A DNA stretch of 14,180 bases from JBOGXF01 sp050694275. Its GTDB lineage: Bacteria; Actinomycetota; CADDZG01; WHSQ01. Below the pieces are notes generated by a model. It saw only the letters and a list, made by a program, of their open reading frames with translations, did not search any database and was not told the origin of the DNA. The stretch is taken from NCBI GenBank assembly GCA_050694275.1, contig JBOGXF010000018.1, positions 1-14,180 on the forward strand, read 5' to 3'. The position numbers and the translations under genes were made by a program. Shown in pieces: positions 6,540-12,436 of this stretch (the stretch's first letter is position 1; each line of letters begins with the position of its first letter).

Positions 6540-6799
6540 CGGCGATCCTCGGCTATGTAGTCGGAGAGCGGCGGCCCGGGGCTGAGACGGGGCAGCTCTT
6601 GGGGTGGGGCGAGCTTCTTGCCGGACCAGCTGATTCGCCCTTCAGCCATCAGGTTCGCGATGTGCTCGGGTACTCCCGCAGGAATAACCCGAGCGACGGG
6701 CACGCCTCTGTCTGTCACAATCACGATCTCGCCTTGGCGGACCAGCCGCAGGTAGCTGCTAAGCGCGTTTTTCAGTTCTCGGACACCGACCTCAATCAT
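6536..6799 (-). CDS. VapB antitoxin, Phd/YefM type
   Basis: An 87-residue protein opening with IEVGVRELKNALSSYLRLVR, then GEIVIVTDRGVPVARVIP: the beta-alpha-beta DNA-binding dimer of the Phd/YefM family. The remaining Pro-rich tail (KKLAPPQELPRLSPGPPLSD) is the expected unstructured toxin-binding segment. It would sequester the PIN toxin encoded immediately downstream (4-base overlap) and repress the operon. The ATG at 6799 overlaps one of two operator repeats, and no good Shine-Dalgarno precedes it, so the mRNA may have a very short leader. Confidence 0.9.
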   Translation of the reverse strand: MIEVGVRELKNALSSYLRLVRQGEIVIVTDRGVPVARVIPAGVPEHIANLMAEGRISWSGKKLAPPQELPRLSPGPPLSDYIAEDRR

Positions 6800-6832
6800 G
6801 TAGCAACAATACCAAACAAGTAGCTACAATAC
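6800..6832 (-). promoter_or_regulatory. vapBC operator: two direct repeats 20 bases apart
   Basis: On the minus strand GTATTGTAGCTAC (6832-6820) and GTATTGTTGCTAC (6812-6800) match at 12 of 13 bases and start exactly 20 bases apart, about two helical turns. The same stretch has an inverted pair TGTAGC/GCTACA (6799-6804 and 6823-6828). The proximal repeat abuts the vapB start codon. The region is AT-rich against GC-rich neighbours. This fits autorepression by the antitoxin or the toxin-antitoxin complex. Confidence 0.6.
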
Positions 6833-6895
6833 AATAGGCAGATCGACCCGCGAAGCTTGTCTCTCGGCTCAGTGGAGAGAGAGGAGGTTCCTTCG

Positions 6896-7951
6896 GTGGC
6901 AACCACCGAAGAGGAGATCCTCGGTCGGACGCGCGAGGTCGAGAAGATCGTCCGTTTCCTCGACGAGCTTTCGGCCGGGCACCGCTCCCTCGTGATCGCC
7001 GGAGACGCCGGCATGGGGAAGACGACGCTGTGGCGGGCCGGCGTCGCTGCGGCGGAACGCCGTGCCTACCAGGTGTGTCGCTGCCGGCCCGGAGAGGCGG
7101 AGACCGAAATGGCTTTCGCGGCGCTGATCGACCTTCTCGAGGAGATCCCCGAAGACGCCCTCGAGGCCCTGCCCGGCCCTCAGCGCCGAGCCTTGGAGGT
7201 CGCCCTCTTGCGACGCGAGCCACAGGGGCCAAGCGTCGACCCGCGCGCCGTCGCGAGGGCCGTTGTTGGAATACTCGAGACCTTGGCGGAGGCCGGACCG
7301 GTTGTGGTCGCGGTGGACGATGTGCAGTGGCTCGACCCGTCCTCGGCGCGCGTGCTCCAGTTCGTGTTCCGGCGGATCAAGGATGCGCCCATCGGCGTGC
7401 TTGCGTCCGTGCGCGTCGGCACCCCGGTCGGGGTGATCGAGCCCCTGTCCGAAGCTCACTCGACCGAGCTTCTCGTCGGTCCCCTGTCGCTGGGGGCGAT
7501 CGACCGTTTGATCAGGACCCGCATCGACCCCAAGGTTCCGCGCCCCTTGCTCGTCCGCATCCACGAGGTCTCGGGAGGCAACCCGTTCTTCGCGCTCGAG
7601 ATCGCACGAGGGCTCGAGCGGCGCGGCGCCAAGCCTCGCCCCGGCGACACCTTGCCCATCCCTGCCAGTCTCGGCGACCTCGTACGCGAGCGTCTCACCG
7701 CGCTCGGCCCCGATGCGCGCCCCACCTTGCTGGTTGCCGCGGCCTGTTCGCGCCCCACGGTGGCTCTCGTTCGCGCCGCGGTGGGAGACGACGCGCAGGA
7801 GGCGCTGGATCACGCGATCTCGATGGCCGTGATCGAGCCGGTGACGGACGCGATCGAGTTCACGCACCCGCTGCTGGCGTCGGTCCTCTACGCAGACGCT
7901 TCTGGCTCGGAGAGGCGGGAGGCGCACGCGCGCTTGGCGCTGGTACCCTGA
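6896..7951 (+). pseudogene. LuxR-family large AAA ATPase regulator, truncated
   Basis: The 351 residues from GTG 6896 give the N-terminal ATPase of the large LuxR (LAL-type) regulators: ILGRTREVEKIVRFLDEL, a Walker A GDAGMGKTT (about 36-44), a Walker B VVVAVDDVQWLD (Asp141-Asp142), and the arm region SGGNPFFALEIARGL followed by FTHPLLASVLY. Complete members are near 900 residues, with a TPR-like domain and a C-terminal LuxR helix-turn-helix for DNA binding; both are missing. The frame stops right after AHARLALV, where sequence switches to an unrelated ABC permease. GAGGAGG 8 bases before GTG 6896 supports this start over TTG 6857 and GTG 6872. The residual protein could still bind ATP but could not act as a transcription factor. 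Confidence 0.85.
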
Positions 7952-8331
7952 TCACGCTGTTGCTTGCGCTCGGGGGCGTCGCGCTGCTCGTGGGCGGCAT
8001 CGGCGTGGCCAACACGATGGTGATCGCAGTGCTCGAGCGGCGTTCGGAGATCGGCCTGCGCCGGGCCCTCGGTGCCACCCGCGGGCACATCCGGATCCAG
8101 TTCCTCGGCGAGTCGGTGCTGCTCGCCGGCCTCGGCGGGATCGGCGGGGCCGTGCTCGGTGGCATGGTGACCGCGATCTTCGGGGCGAGCCGGGACTGGC
8201 CATTCGCCCTGCCGCTGTGGGTGCTCGCCGGTGCGGCGGCCGCGACGATCGTGGTCGGCGCCATCGCCGGCGCCTACCCCGCGGCCCGAGCGGCCCGCAT
8301 GTCGCCGACATCCGCACTAGCTACGGTGTGA
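7940..8331 (+). pseudogene. MacB/FtsX-type ABC transporter permease, C-terminal fragment
   Basis: In a frame one base different from the ATPase, the sequence reads LLLALGGVALLVGGIGVANT, then ERRSEIGLRRALGATRGHIR and QFLGESVLLAGLGGIGGAVLG, ending GAYPAARAARMSPTSALATV. This is the last part of a MacB/FtsX permease: three membrane helices with the cytoplasmic RRALGA coupling helix that contacts the ATPase. The first helix and the large extracytoplasmic domain, about 250-300 residues, are absent. There is no start codon with a ribosome site at the junction. An open frame from 7030 appears to fuse onto it, but its first 900 bases are a shadow of the ATPase. It looks like the remnant of a transport operon continuing into the next genes. 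Confidence 0.85.
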
Positions 8332-8367
8332 ATCATGACCATCAGTCCCGACAGAGGAGGAGAACGC

Positions 8368-8550
8368 ATGGCCGACCCACCCCGCAACCTCGAGACCGAC
8401 GACGACACCGGCGTGGGGCCCGACCCCGGATCGACCACCGGCAAGCCGCGCTCGGTGAAGGTTGCGATCGTCGTCGTCGTCCTGATCCTGGTCCTACTGG
8501 TCGTTTTGTTGATCGCCGGTGGCCACGGTCCTCCCGCAGGTGGGCACTGA
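8368..8550 (+). CDS. small single-span membrane protein, unknown function
   Basis: A 60-residue protein. The first 30 residues are hydrophilic, rich in Asp, Gly and Pro; then comes one strong membrane helix (VAIVVVVLILVLLVVLLIAG, about residues 32-51) and a short Gly/His/Pro tail. AGGAGG (8355-8360) sits 7 bases before ATG 8368, which favours this start over an in-frame ATG at 8335 lying 3 bases after the permease stop. It is 36 bases downstream of the ABC permease remnant and 34 bases upstream of the next membrane gene, so it probably belonged to one operon with both. I do not recognise the family. Confidence 0.75.
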   Translation: MADPPRNLETDDDTGVGPDPGSTTGKPRSVKVAIVVVVLILVLLVVLLIAGGHGPPAGGH

Positions 8551-8584
8551 TGTCTAACCGGGCGGGCGGTCAGGAGGTACGAGA

Positions 8585-9451
8585 ATGATGCACGCGCTTC
8601 GCGAAGTGATGCACTCGCTTCGCGCGTCACCCGGGTTCGCAGTCGCTCTGCTACTCACCCTTGTGGCGGCCGGGTTCAACGGTCTCATGGTCGGTCTGAT
8701 GGCCTTGCGGCTCGACTTCCTCCTCCCGGGGCCGTTCGCGCGAATGGCGCACTTCACGGAACTACACCACCGCGTCCACGACCTCACGTTCGCGTTCCTG
8801 TTCGTGCCGGCCATAGTGGGGATAATCGCCCAGCTCCGCCGACCCTCGAAGAATGTCGCCGGCATGTTGATGGCGCTCATCCCCTCGGTGGGGCTTCTGC
8901 TGACCTTGCTTCTGACCCTTGTCCTAACGAGCAACGCGAGAGTTCTCCAGCCTCCGTGGGTAACGGTGATGGTGGCAGCGCTCCTTGCAGCCCTGCTTCA
9001 CCCCGCCGAGCGTGCTTTCTTCCGTTCGTTCCGGGTCTCGCGAGTCAACTGGGTGATGCTCACACTGGTCGTCATCGCAGCCGTGCCGCTACTCGGATTC
9101 TCGGTCACCAACATCGATCTGCAGGGGACCGTCACGGACGAGCACGCCGCCGCCGGCCACTACGGTTTCATGGCCGCGTTCGGTTTCACCGTCATCGGCG
9201 TGGGCCTGTTGGCGAGCCTCCGGCCCGACGGCTGGAGGCTTTCGGCTTGGGTCGCCGGGCTGCTCCCGGTCTTACTCGGGGTCACGTCGGTGGTCTACCC
9301 GGACGCCTCATCGAGTCTCGACTTGGTCTGGGCAGTCGCCGCCATGGCATGGGGCGCCGCGTTCGTCGCGGCGGCCGAGCTCACCAAGGAGGCGGAGCTC
9401 CCGACGCCGCTCCGTTTACGGGGCGCGGTATCGGAATCGGAACGGGCTTGA
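8585..9451 (+). CDS. multi-span membrane protein, unknown function
   Basis: A 288-residue protein with about eight predicted membrane helices, roughly at residues 18-42, 68-86, 92-114, 123-141, 153-175, 193-211, 219-238 and 247-265. His clusters in the loops (HFTELHHRVHD near 58-68 and DEHAAAGHYGF near 185-195) could bind a metal or heme, but no known motif is complete. GGAGG 7 bases before ATG 8585 supports the start; a second ATG follows at once. It follows the small membrane protein and precedes the DUF2218 gene on the same strand. A short stretch of its fifth helix (bases 9045-9078) is repeated at 9825-9858. I do not recognise the family. Confidence 0.8.
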   Translation: MMHALREVMHSLRASPGFAVALLLTLVAAGFNGLMVGLMALRLDFLLPGPFARMAHFTELHHRVHDLTFAFLFVPAIVGIIAQLRRPSKNVAGMLMALIPSVGLLLTLLLTLVLTSNARVLQPPWVTVMVAALLAALLHPAERAFFRSFRVSRVNWVMLTLVVIAAVPLLGFSVTNIDLQGTVTDEHAAAGHYGFMAAFGFTVIGVGLLASLRPDGWRLSAWVAGLLPVLLGVTSVVYPDASSSLDLVWAVAAMAWGAAFVAAAELTKEAELPTPLRLRGAVSESERA

Positions 9452-9518
9452 GGACCGTTGGTTCGCGAGCTCGAGAACCTGTCGTTCACGCGGGTGCACG
9501 AGAGGTAAAGAGAAAACG

Positions 9519-9836
9519 ATGCTGATCGCCGAGGCCCGTGTCGAAACCGATCGCTCCAGCGACTACCTCGTCCAACTCTGCCGACACGTGAAAGAGGCCG
9601 CGCACGAGCACCCCCAGATGCAGGCGCACGTCGAATGGTCCGATGATCACGGGGTCGTCAGCTTCGACTGGGGCCGATGCACCCTGCATGCCGATCCGGG
9701 CCTCCTGATGCTGCGCGCCGAGGCCCCCGACGAGGAGAGCCTGCAGCGGATCGAGCGCCGCGTAGCCAATCGCCTCAAGCGCTTCGGCGGACGCGACCAG
9801 CTAACGGTGACCTGGACGCCGCCCTCAACTGGGTGA
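9519..9836 (+). CDS. DUF2218 domain protein
   Basis: A 105-residue protein with the DUF2218 pattern: an opening EARVETDRSSDYLVQLCRH, a strand VSFDWGRCTLHADPGLLMLR, then AEAPDEESLQRIERRVANRL and RFGGRDQLTVTW. The function of the family is unknown; members are small cytoplasmic proteins often found beside metal or siderophore genes in actinobacteria and proteobacteria. The Shine-Dalgarno is AGGTAAAGAG-like, about 8 bases before ATG 9519. Homology ends at TVTW; the last few codons (TPPSTG) run into a copy of a segment from the preceding membrane gene, so the original C-terminus may have been trimmed by a recombination there. Confidence 0.85.
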   Translation: MLIAEARVETDRSSDYLVQLCRHVKEAAHEHPQMQAHVEWSDDHGVVSFDWGRCTLHADPGLLMLRAEAPDEESLQRIERRVANRLKRFGGRDQLTVTWTPPSTG

Positions 9837-9858
9837 TGCTGGCGCTGGTCATCGTCGC
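9825..9858 (+). repeat. partial duplicate of a segment of the 8585 membrane gene
   Basis: TCAACTGGGTGATGCT occurs at 9045-9060 and again at 9825-9840, exactly 780 bases apart, and the following 18 bases are mostly conserved. In the second copy one frame reads LNWVMLALVIVAV against VNWVMLTLVVIAAV in the membrane protein, so the difference is mainly synonymous or conservative. It looks like a residue of a diverged paralogue rather than a recent duplication. Confidence 0.6.
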
Positions 9859-9997
9859 GGTACGCTTTGATGAGGCAAGGCGGAAGGTCGTGTTCCTAAC
9901 GAAACCGCTACCAGGCAACTACCAGGTAGAGGGATAGGCGTGATTCGACGTAACTAGCTGGCAGCTCAATTCGACCTCTGAGCAGGGATAACACGCG
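9859..9997. other. non-coding stretch before the tRNA-Lys remnant
   Basis: No gene seen. The only pattern is a short direct repeat, CTACCAGG twice, starting 11 bases apart near 9908-9926. The stretch lies between the DUF2218 gene and the tRNA remnant, where an integrating element would have one of its ends. Confidence 0.4.
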
Positions 9998-10061
9998 GAA
10001 TCGCTGGTTAGACGATCGACTCTTAATCCGTAGGTTCAGGGTTCGATTCCCTGGCGACCCA
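9998..10061 (+). pseudogene. degenerate tRNA-Lys(CUU)
   Basis: The 3' two-thirds is a good tRNA-Lys(CUU): anticodon loop CTCTTAA, variable loop, a perfect T-arm CAGGG-TTCGATT-CCCTG, then 3' acceptor GCGACCC and A. The 5' part is damaged: GAATCGC pairs with GCGACCC at only five of seven positions. The D-arm is shortened by about nine bases, leaving GGTTAGA without its 5' half, and the anticodon stem has one mismatch. It is unlikely to work as a tRNA. It abuts an integrase remnant, and tRNA 3' ends are standard attachment sites for such enzymes. Confidence 0.7.
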
Positions 10062-10075
10062 CCCCCTGTGACCTG

Positions 10076-10378
10076 CTAATTCGCTATCGACGCGCGTTGG
10101 TCGGCCGCTTCAGCAAACTCGTTTGCTAACGGATTGCCAACGTTGGAAGAGCCGGAAACTAGCGCCATCTCCAGCGCCGCCGCGGCCTCGTACGGTCCTT
10201 CTTGCCACGCGTGCTGATAGACGGCGATGAAACGCTGGCGACGAGTGGCCAAGCACCGCGGAAACGACCACACCATGCACCCCCTGACGCCCGAGTTCCG
10301 TGGCGACGGCGTGACGGACATCGTGCAGTCGCGTCGAGGGATGCAACCCGGCTTGGCGTCCGAAGCGCTAGAAAGGCG
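10076..10378 (-). pseudogene. tyrosine recombinase (phage/ICE-type integrase), C-terminal remnant
   Basis: On the minus strand one frame reads RFGRQAGLHPSTRLHDVRHA, then VATELGRQGV and AVLGHSSPAF. The continuation IAVYQHAWQEGPYEAAAALE is in the next frame, to the stop at 10076. These hold the catalytic Arg in HDVRH, the His in LGHSS and the nucleophilic Tyr in VYQHAW, the end of the integrase catalytic domain. A frameshift falls between PAF and the Tyr segment near 10230, and a TAG precedes RFGRQ near 10365. The upstream core-binding domain and the first catalytic Arg are absent. The fragment lies 15 bases from the tRNA-Lys(CUU) remnant and its 3' end points toward it, a usual integrase-attachment site layout. 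It cannot be functional. Confidence 0.85.
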
Positions 10379-10534
10379 CGTGCAAGCGCAAGGTCACGTG
10401 CTCGACGCCCAGGCGGTTGCCGGGGTTGCGCGCCTCGGTGACGAACTCGCCAATCTCAATCACGGAGTGCTCCTCGACCCGCCCATCCTCGAAGCACACC
10501 TCAAGTGACCGCTCCCCGCGCTCGAGGATGTGCT
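10379..10534. other. unassigned junction sequence between integrase and methyltransferase remnants
   Basis: On the minus strand a frame reads CFEDGRVEEHSVIEIGEFV and onward without a stop, but I cannot tie it to either neighbour or to a family. It may be a third gene fragment caught in the deletion, or non-coding. Confidence 0.35.
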
Positions 10535-10708
10535 CGCCGGGTTGGGATCGAGCACCGACAGCAGGCGTGAACGCGTTACGAGGGGATGGGGTGCCTCCAC
10601 CCAGAAGCGCTGACCGTACCGGCAAGCAGACGGGTTCTTCCGCCACCACCACGCGGCGCCGAGGACACCTGCAGCCGCCGTGAGCAAGATTTTCTTCAAG
10701 ACTCCCAT
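10460..10708 (-). pseudogene. class I SAM-dependent methyltransferase, N-terminal fragment
   Basis: ATG 10708 begins a protein with a membrane-anchor-like start (MGVLKKILLTAAAGVLGAAW), then RYGQRFWVEAPHPLVTRSRL and LSVLDPNP. This is the opening of a methyltransferase group whose next segment is PGEHILEVGPGTG. That PGEHILE does follow, but one base out of frame near 10543. The glycine-rich SAM motif is not recognisable and everything beyond about 10535 is lost. The start overlaps the last 13 bases of the cation-efflux gene, so it was the third gene of the metal operon before an integration or deletion removed its body. The substrate of the original enzyme is unknown. Confidence 0.7.
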
Positions 10709-11337
10709 CGGGGTCGTTCTACGCCGACGGAGTTGTCATCGTCATGCTCCCCGGACCAGGCCTCGCGGCCTTCTCGAACGGCGAGCCATGCGATGCCCAG
10801 AGCGGCCAGCGGATCGGCCCACCCCCACCCGACAGTCGCGTTCAGCATCAGCCCGGTCAGCAAGATAACGGAAAGCCATGCACATAGAAACGTCTCCGCC
10901 GCATCCGCCCGCAAAACCGCGCTCTCCATCCTCTGCGCCACCCGCCTCTTGGCGAAGCCGAGTGTCGGCATGACGATGATTGACACAATCGCGACTGCGA
11001 TGCCTACGGTAGAACTCTCTGGTTCGGCGCCTGTCACTAGGTCGCGCACGGACTCGAAGGTCACGTAGGCGGCGAGTACGAAGAACGTGACTGCTATGAG
11101 CTTGAGCGCCCGGTCCTTGCGCGCCTCCTCCTCTCCGCCGCGCAACTGCCACAGCACAACCATCGCCGCGAAGCTCTCGATGGATGAGTCGAAGCCGAAC
11201 CCCACGAGTGCGATCGAACCTGCGGCGATGCCGGCACCGATCGCGACGACTGCCTCGATGACGTTCCAAGTGATCGTGAACCACTCCAACCGGACGGCTC
11301 GTCGGACGAGCGGTGCTGCCGCTTCGGCCGAGGCCAT
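10696..11337 (-). CDS. cation diffusion facilitator-type metal transporter
   Basis: A 213-residue membrane protein with about six helices. It opens RAVRLEWFTITWNVIEAVVA, and helix 2 carries GFGFDSSIESFAAMVVLW with Asp50 and Glu54 at the usual metal positions. Helix 5 has RADAAETFLCAW (Asp145, Glu148) and helix 6 GWGWADPLAAL. This matches the short cation transporter group of the CDF superfamily, which exports divalent metals in exchange for protons at the inner membrane. There is no cytoplasmic CTD; a His/Asp-rich tail (GEHDDDN) follows instead. ATG 11337 shares a base with the repressor stop (TGATG), so translation is coupled, and it excludes longer upstream starts. With a Cd/Pb-type sensor upstream, cadmium, lead or zinc are the likely substrates. 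Confidence 0.88.
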   Translation of the reverse strand: MASAEAAAPLVRRAVRLEWFTITWNVIEAVVAIGAGIAAGSIALVGFGFDSSIESFAAMVVLWQLRGGEEEARKDRALKLIAVTFFVLAAYVTFESVRDLVTGAEPESSTVGIAVAIVSIIVMPTLGFAKRRVAQRMESAVLRADAAETFLCAWLSVILLTGLMLNATVGWGWADPLAALGIAWLAVREGREAWSGEHDDDNSVGVERPRWES

Positions 11338-11687
11338 CAGCGCCGCGTTCCGTAGCGTGGGCACATCTCGATCTGATGGCCGTTGACGGCAAGCAGCTTC
11401 TCCGCGGCTCGCAGTACGCCGACCACCTCTTTGCTCGCGATTGCGTAGAAGGTCTGCCTGCCCTGGGGATGATCGGTTACGAGCCCGCAATCCTTGAGGC
11501 ACGCGAGATGGCCGGAGATGTTGCTCTGCGAGCCTCCGATCTCCCCAAGCAGGTCCACCACTCGCTTCTTCCCGTCGAGCAGGGCGAGAAGGATCGAGAG
11601 TCGAGTGCTGTCCGAAAAACCGTGGAACAGCGCGGCAGCTACCGCGGCCTTCTCGATGGGCCCCTTCAATGATCCGGCTTGATTCAT
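11337..11687 (-). CDS. cmtR: CmtR-like ArsR/SmtB-family metal sensor repressor
   Basis: A 116-residue winged-helix repressor: FSDSTRLSILLALLDGKKRV, recognition region GSQSNISGHLACLKDCGLV, wing QGRQTFYAI, and C-terminal helix ending EMCPRYG. The cysteines are those of mycobacterial CmtR: two in the DNA-recognition helix, four apart (Cys63 and Cys67), and one near the C-terminus (Cys109). In CmtR these three bind Cd(II) or Pb(II) and release the DNA. ATG 11687 is preferred to the longer frame starting at 11834 because homology begins here and a TATAAT lies 12 bases upstream. There is no Shine-Dalgarno, so the mRNA is probably leaderless. It is co-transcribed with the cation pump and should repress it. 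Confidence 0.88.
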   Translation of the reverse strand: MNQAGSLKGPIEKAAVAAALFHGFSDSTRLSILLALLDGKKRVVDLLGEIGGSQSNISGHLACLKDCGLVTDHPQGRQTFYAIASKEVVGVLRAAEKLLAVNGHQIEMCPRYGTRR

Positions 11688-11694
11688 CGGTAGA

Positions 11695-11708
11695 TAGCGA
11701 TTATATCG
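11695..11708 (-). promoter_or_regulatory. cmtR promoter -10 and candidate operator
   Basis: On the minus strand TATAAT (11705-11700) is a perfect -10. It lies inside a short dyad CGAT-ATA-ATCG, a plausible ArsR-family operator overlapping the promoter. Transcription would start about 5 bases before the ATG at 11687, predicting a leaderless or near-leaderless transcript. No convincing -35 is seen at 16-18 bases. Confidence 0.55.
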
Positions 11709-11774
11709 GCAGTGGCCGATGCATTCCTGGCACGGCACTTGGGCCAGTTCCTGATACGAGGCCGATGCGTCCGC

Positions 11775-11806
11775 TTGACCTTGAAGCGAACTCCAGGGTT
11801 TACGGT
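11775..11806 (+). promoter_or_regulatory. MerR-type promoter/operator with 20-base spacer
   Basis: TTGACC (11775-11780) and TACGGT (11801-11806) are separated by 20 bases, the over-long spacing that MerR-family activators correct by untwisting DNA. The spacer region carries an imperfect dyad, ACCTTGAAG facing CTCCAGGGT. The -10 ends 7 bases before the merR ATG, so transcription should start at or next to it (leaderless). No Shine-Dalgarno is present. The sensor probably activates its own gene and the small cysteine-rich ORF downstream. Confidence 0.75.
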
Positions 11807-11813
11807 GACCCTC

Positions 11814-12230
11814 ATGGCACTGCGGATATCCCAACTGGCTGACCTAGCAAGCGTGTCGGCCGACACGATCCGCTACTACGAGCGGCAAGGGCTCCTTCCC
11901 GAGCCGACTCGATCTCCCTCGGGCTACCGACAGTTCGAGGAGGGTCTCACTGAACGGCTACGCTTCATCAAAGGCGCTCAGGGCTTCGGTCTCCGGCTCG
12001 CCGAGATCAAGGAGCTGCTCCAAATTCACGACAAGGGAGCCTGTCCCTGCGGCCACACCAAGATTCTCCTAGAGCGACGTATGAAAGAGATCGATGATGA
12101 GGTGAGGCGACTTCGCTCGTTGAAGAGGAACCTCGCAGACCTCGCAGAGCTCGAATGCCCCGACGAAAAGATGGCCGAATGGCCATGCGTCGCCGAGATC
12201 AAGAAAAGAGGAGGTGAGAGAGTTGGCTGA
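11814..12230 (+). CDS. MerR-family heavy-metal-responsive regulator
   Basis: A 138-residue protein with the MerR head (LRISQLADLASVSADTIRYY, ERQGLLPEPTRSPSGYRQF) and a long dimerisation helix. Cysteines lie where soft-metal sensors bind: Cys77 and Cys79 (GACPCGH) before the helix, then Cys115 and Cys125 (ECPDEKMAEWPC). MerR and CadR/PbrR use Cys near 79-82, 114-117 and 123-126, so Hg, Cd or Pb sensing is likely; the extra cysteine in CPC and the 9-residue gap between the last two are slightly unusual. The start at ATG 11814 follows from the promoter. It is divergent from cmtR, and its stop codon overlaps the 22-residue cysteine-rich ORF. Activation by DNA distortion is the family's known mechanism. 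Confidence 0.9.
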   Translation: MALRISQLADLASVSADTIRYYERQGLLPEPTRSPSGYRQFEEGLTERLRFIKGAQGFGLRLAEIKELLQIHDKGACPCGHTKILLERRMKEIDDEVRRLRSLKRNLADLAELECPDEKMAEWPCVAEIKKRGGERVG

Positions 12231-12291
12231 AGTCGTGCCGTGCGACTGCCCATGCGGTTACTGCCCGTGTGACTGCGGCGATGACTGCTGA
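12223..12291 (+). CDS. 22-residue cysteine-rich, metallothionein-like peptide (candidate)
   Basis: Starting at TTG 12223, overlapping the merR stop, a short frame encodes M-A-E-V-V-P followed by CDCPCGYCPCDCGDDC. That is seven cysteines in 22 residues, arranged as C-x-C, C-x-x-C and C-x-C pairs with Asp and Gly, as in metallothioneins. AGGAGGTGA (12209-12217) is a near-perfect Shine-Dalgarno, about 8 bases before the TTG. It lies inside the merR coding sequence, where it is of little use to merR itself. Translation would be coupled to merR and transcription driven by the metal-responsive promoter. The likely role is soft-metal (Cd, Hg, Pb, Cu) buffering or delivery, inferred from composition and context. 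It is too short for ordinary gene finders. I know of no named family with this sequence. Confidence 0.65.
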   Translation: MAEVVPCDCPCGYCPCDCGDDC

Positions 12292-12316
12292 GCCGGCCTC
12301 CAGTATCGTGGCTAGC

Positions 12317-12337
12317 GCGGCGTCAAGTCTTCGCCGC
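12317..12337 (+). terminator. hairpin downstream of the cysteine-rich ORF
   Basis: GCGGCG and CGCCGC pair around a 9-base loop, 25 bases after the small ORF stop. No T-run follows, so a terminator role is tentative. The rest of 12292-12436 shows no gene. Confidence 0.35.
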
Positions 12338-12436
12338 ACGAGGTCGCAACGACAGTGAAGCGTTGAACCGGATGGGTGCTTTGTCCGACACGAACGCCGT
12401 TGTCTCTACCCCGAAGCATTGTAAAGACGCCCCGGT

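Noticed and set aside
6869..7927. 352-residue minus-strand frame opposite the ATPase
   Set aside because: Arg/Gly-rich shadow of a gene with clear Walker motifs on the plus strand.
7030..8331. 433-residue plus-strand frame that looks like a fusion protein
   Set aside because: Only the last 130 codons are real (permease tail). The first 300 are Arg/Pro-rich out-of-frame reading of the ATPase gene.
9998..10061. Functional tRNA-Lys(CUU)
   Set aside because: The 5' acceptor strand has two mismatches and about nine bases of the D-arm are missing, so a working fold is unlikely.
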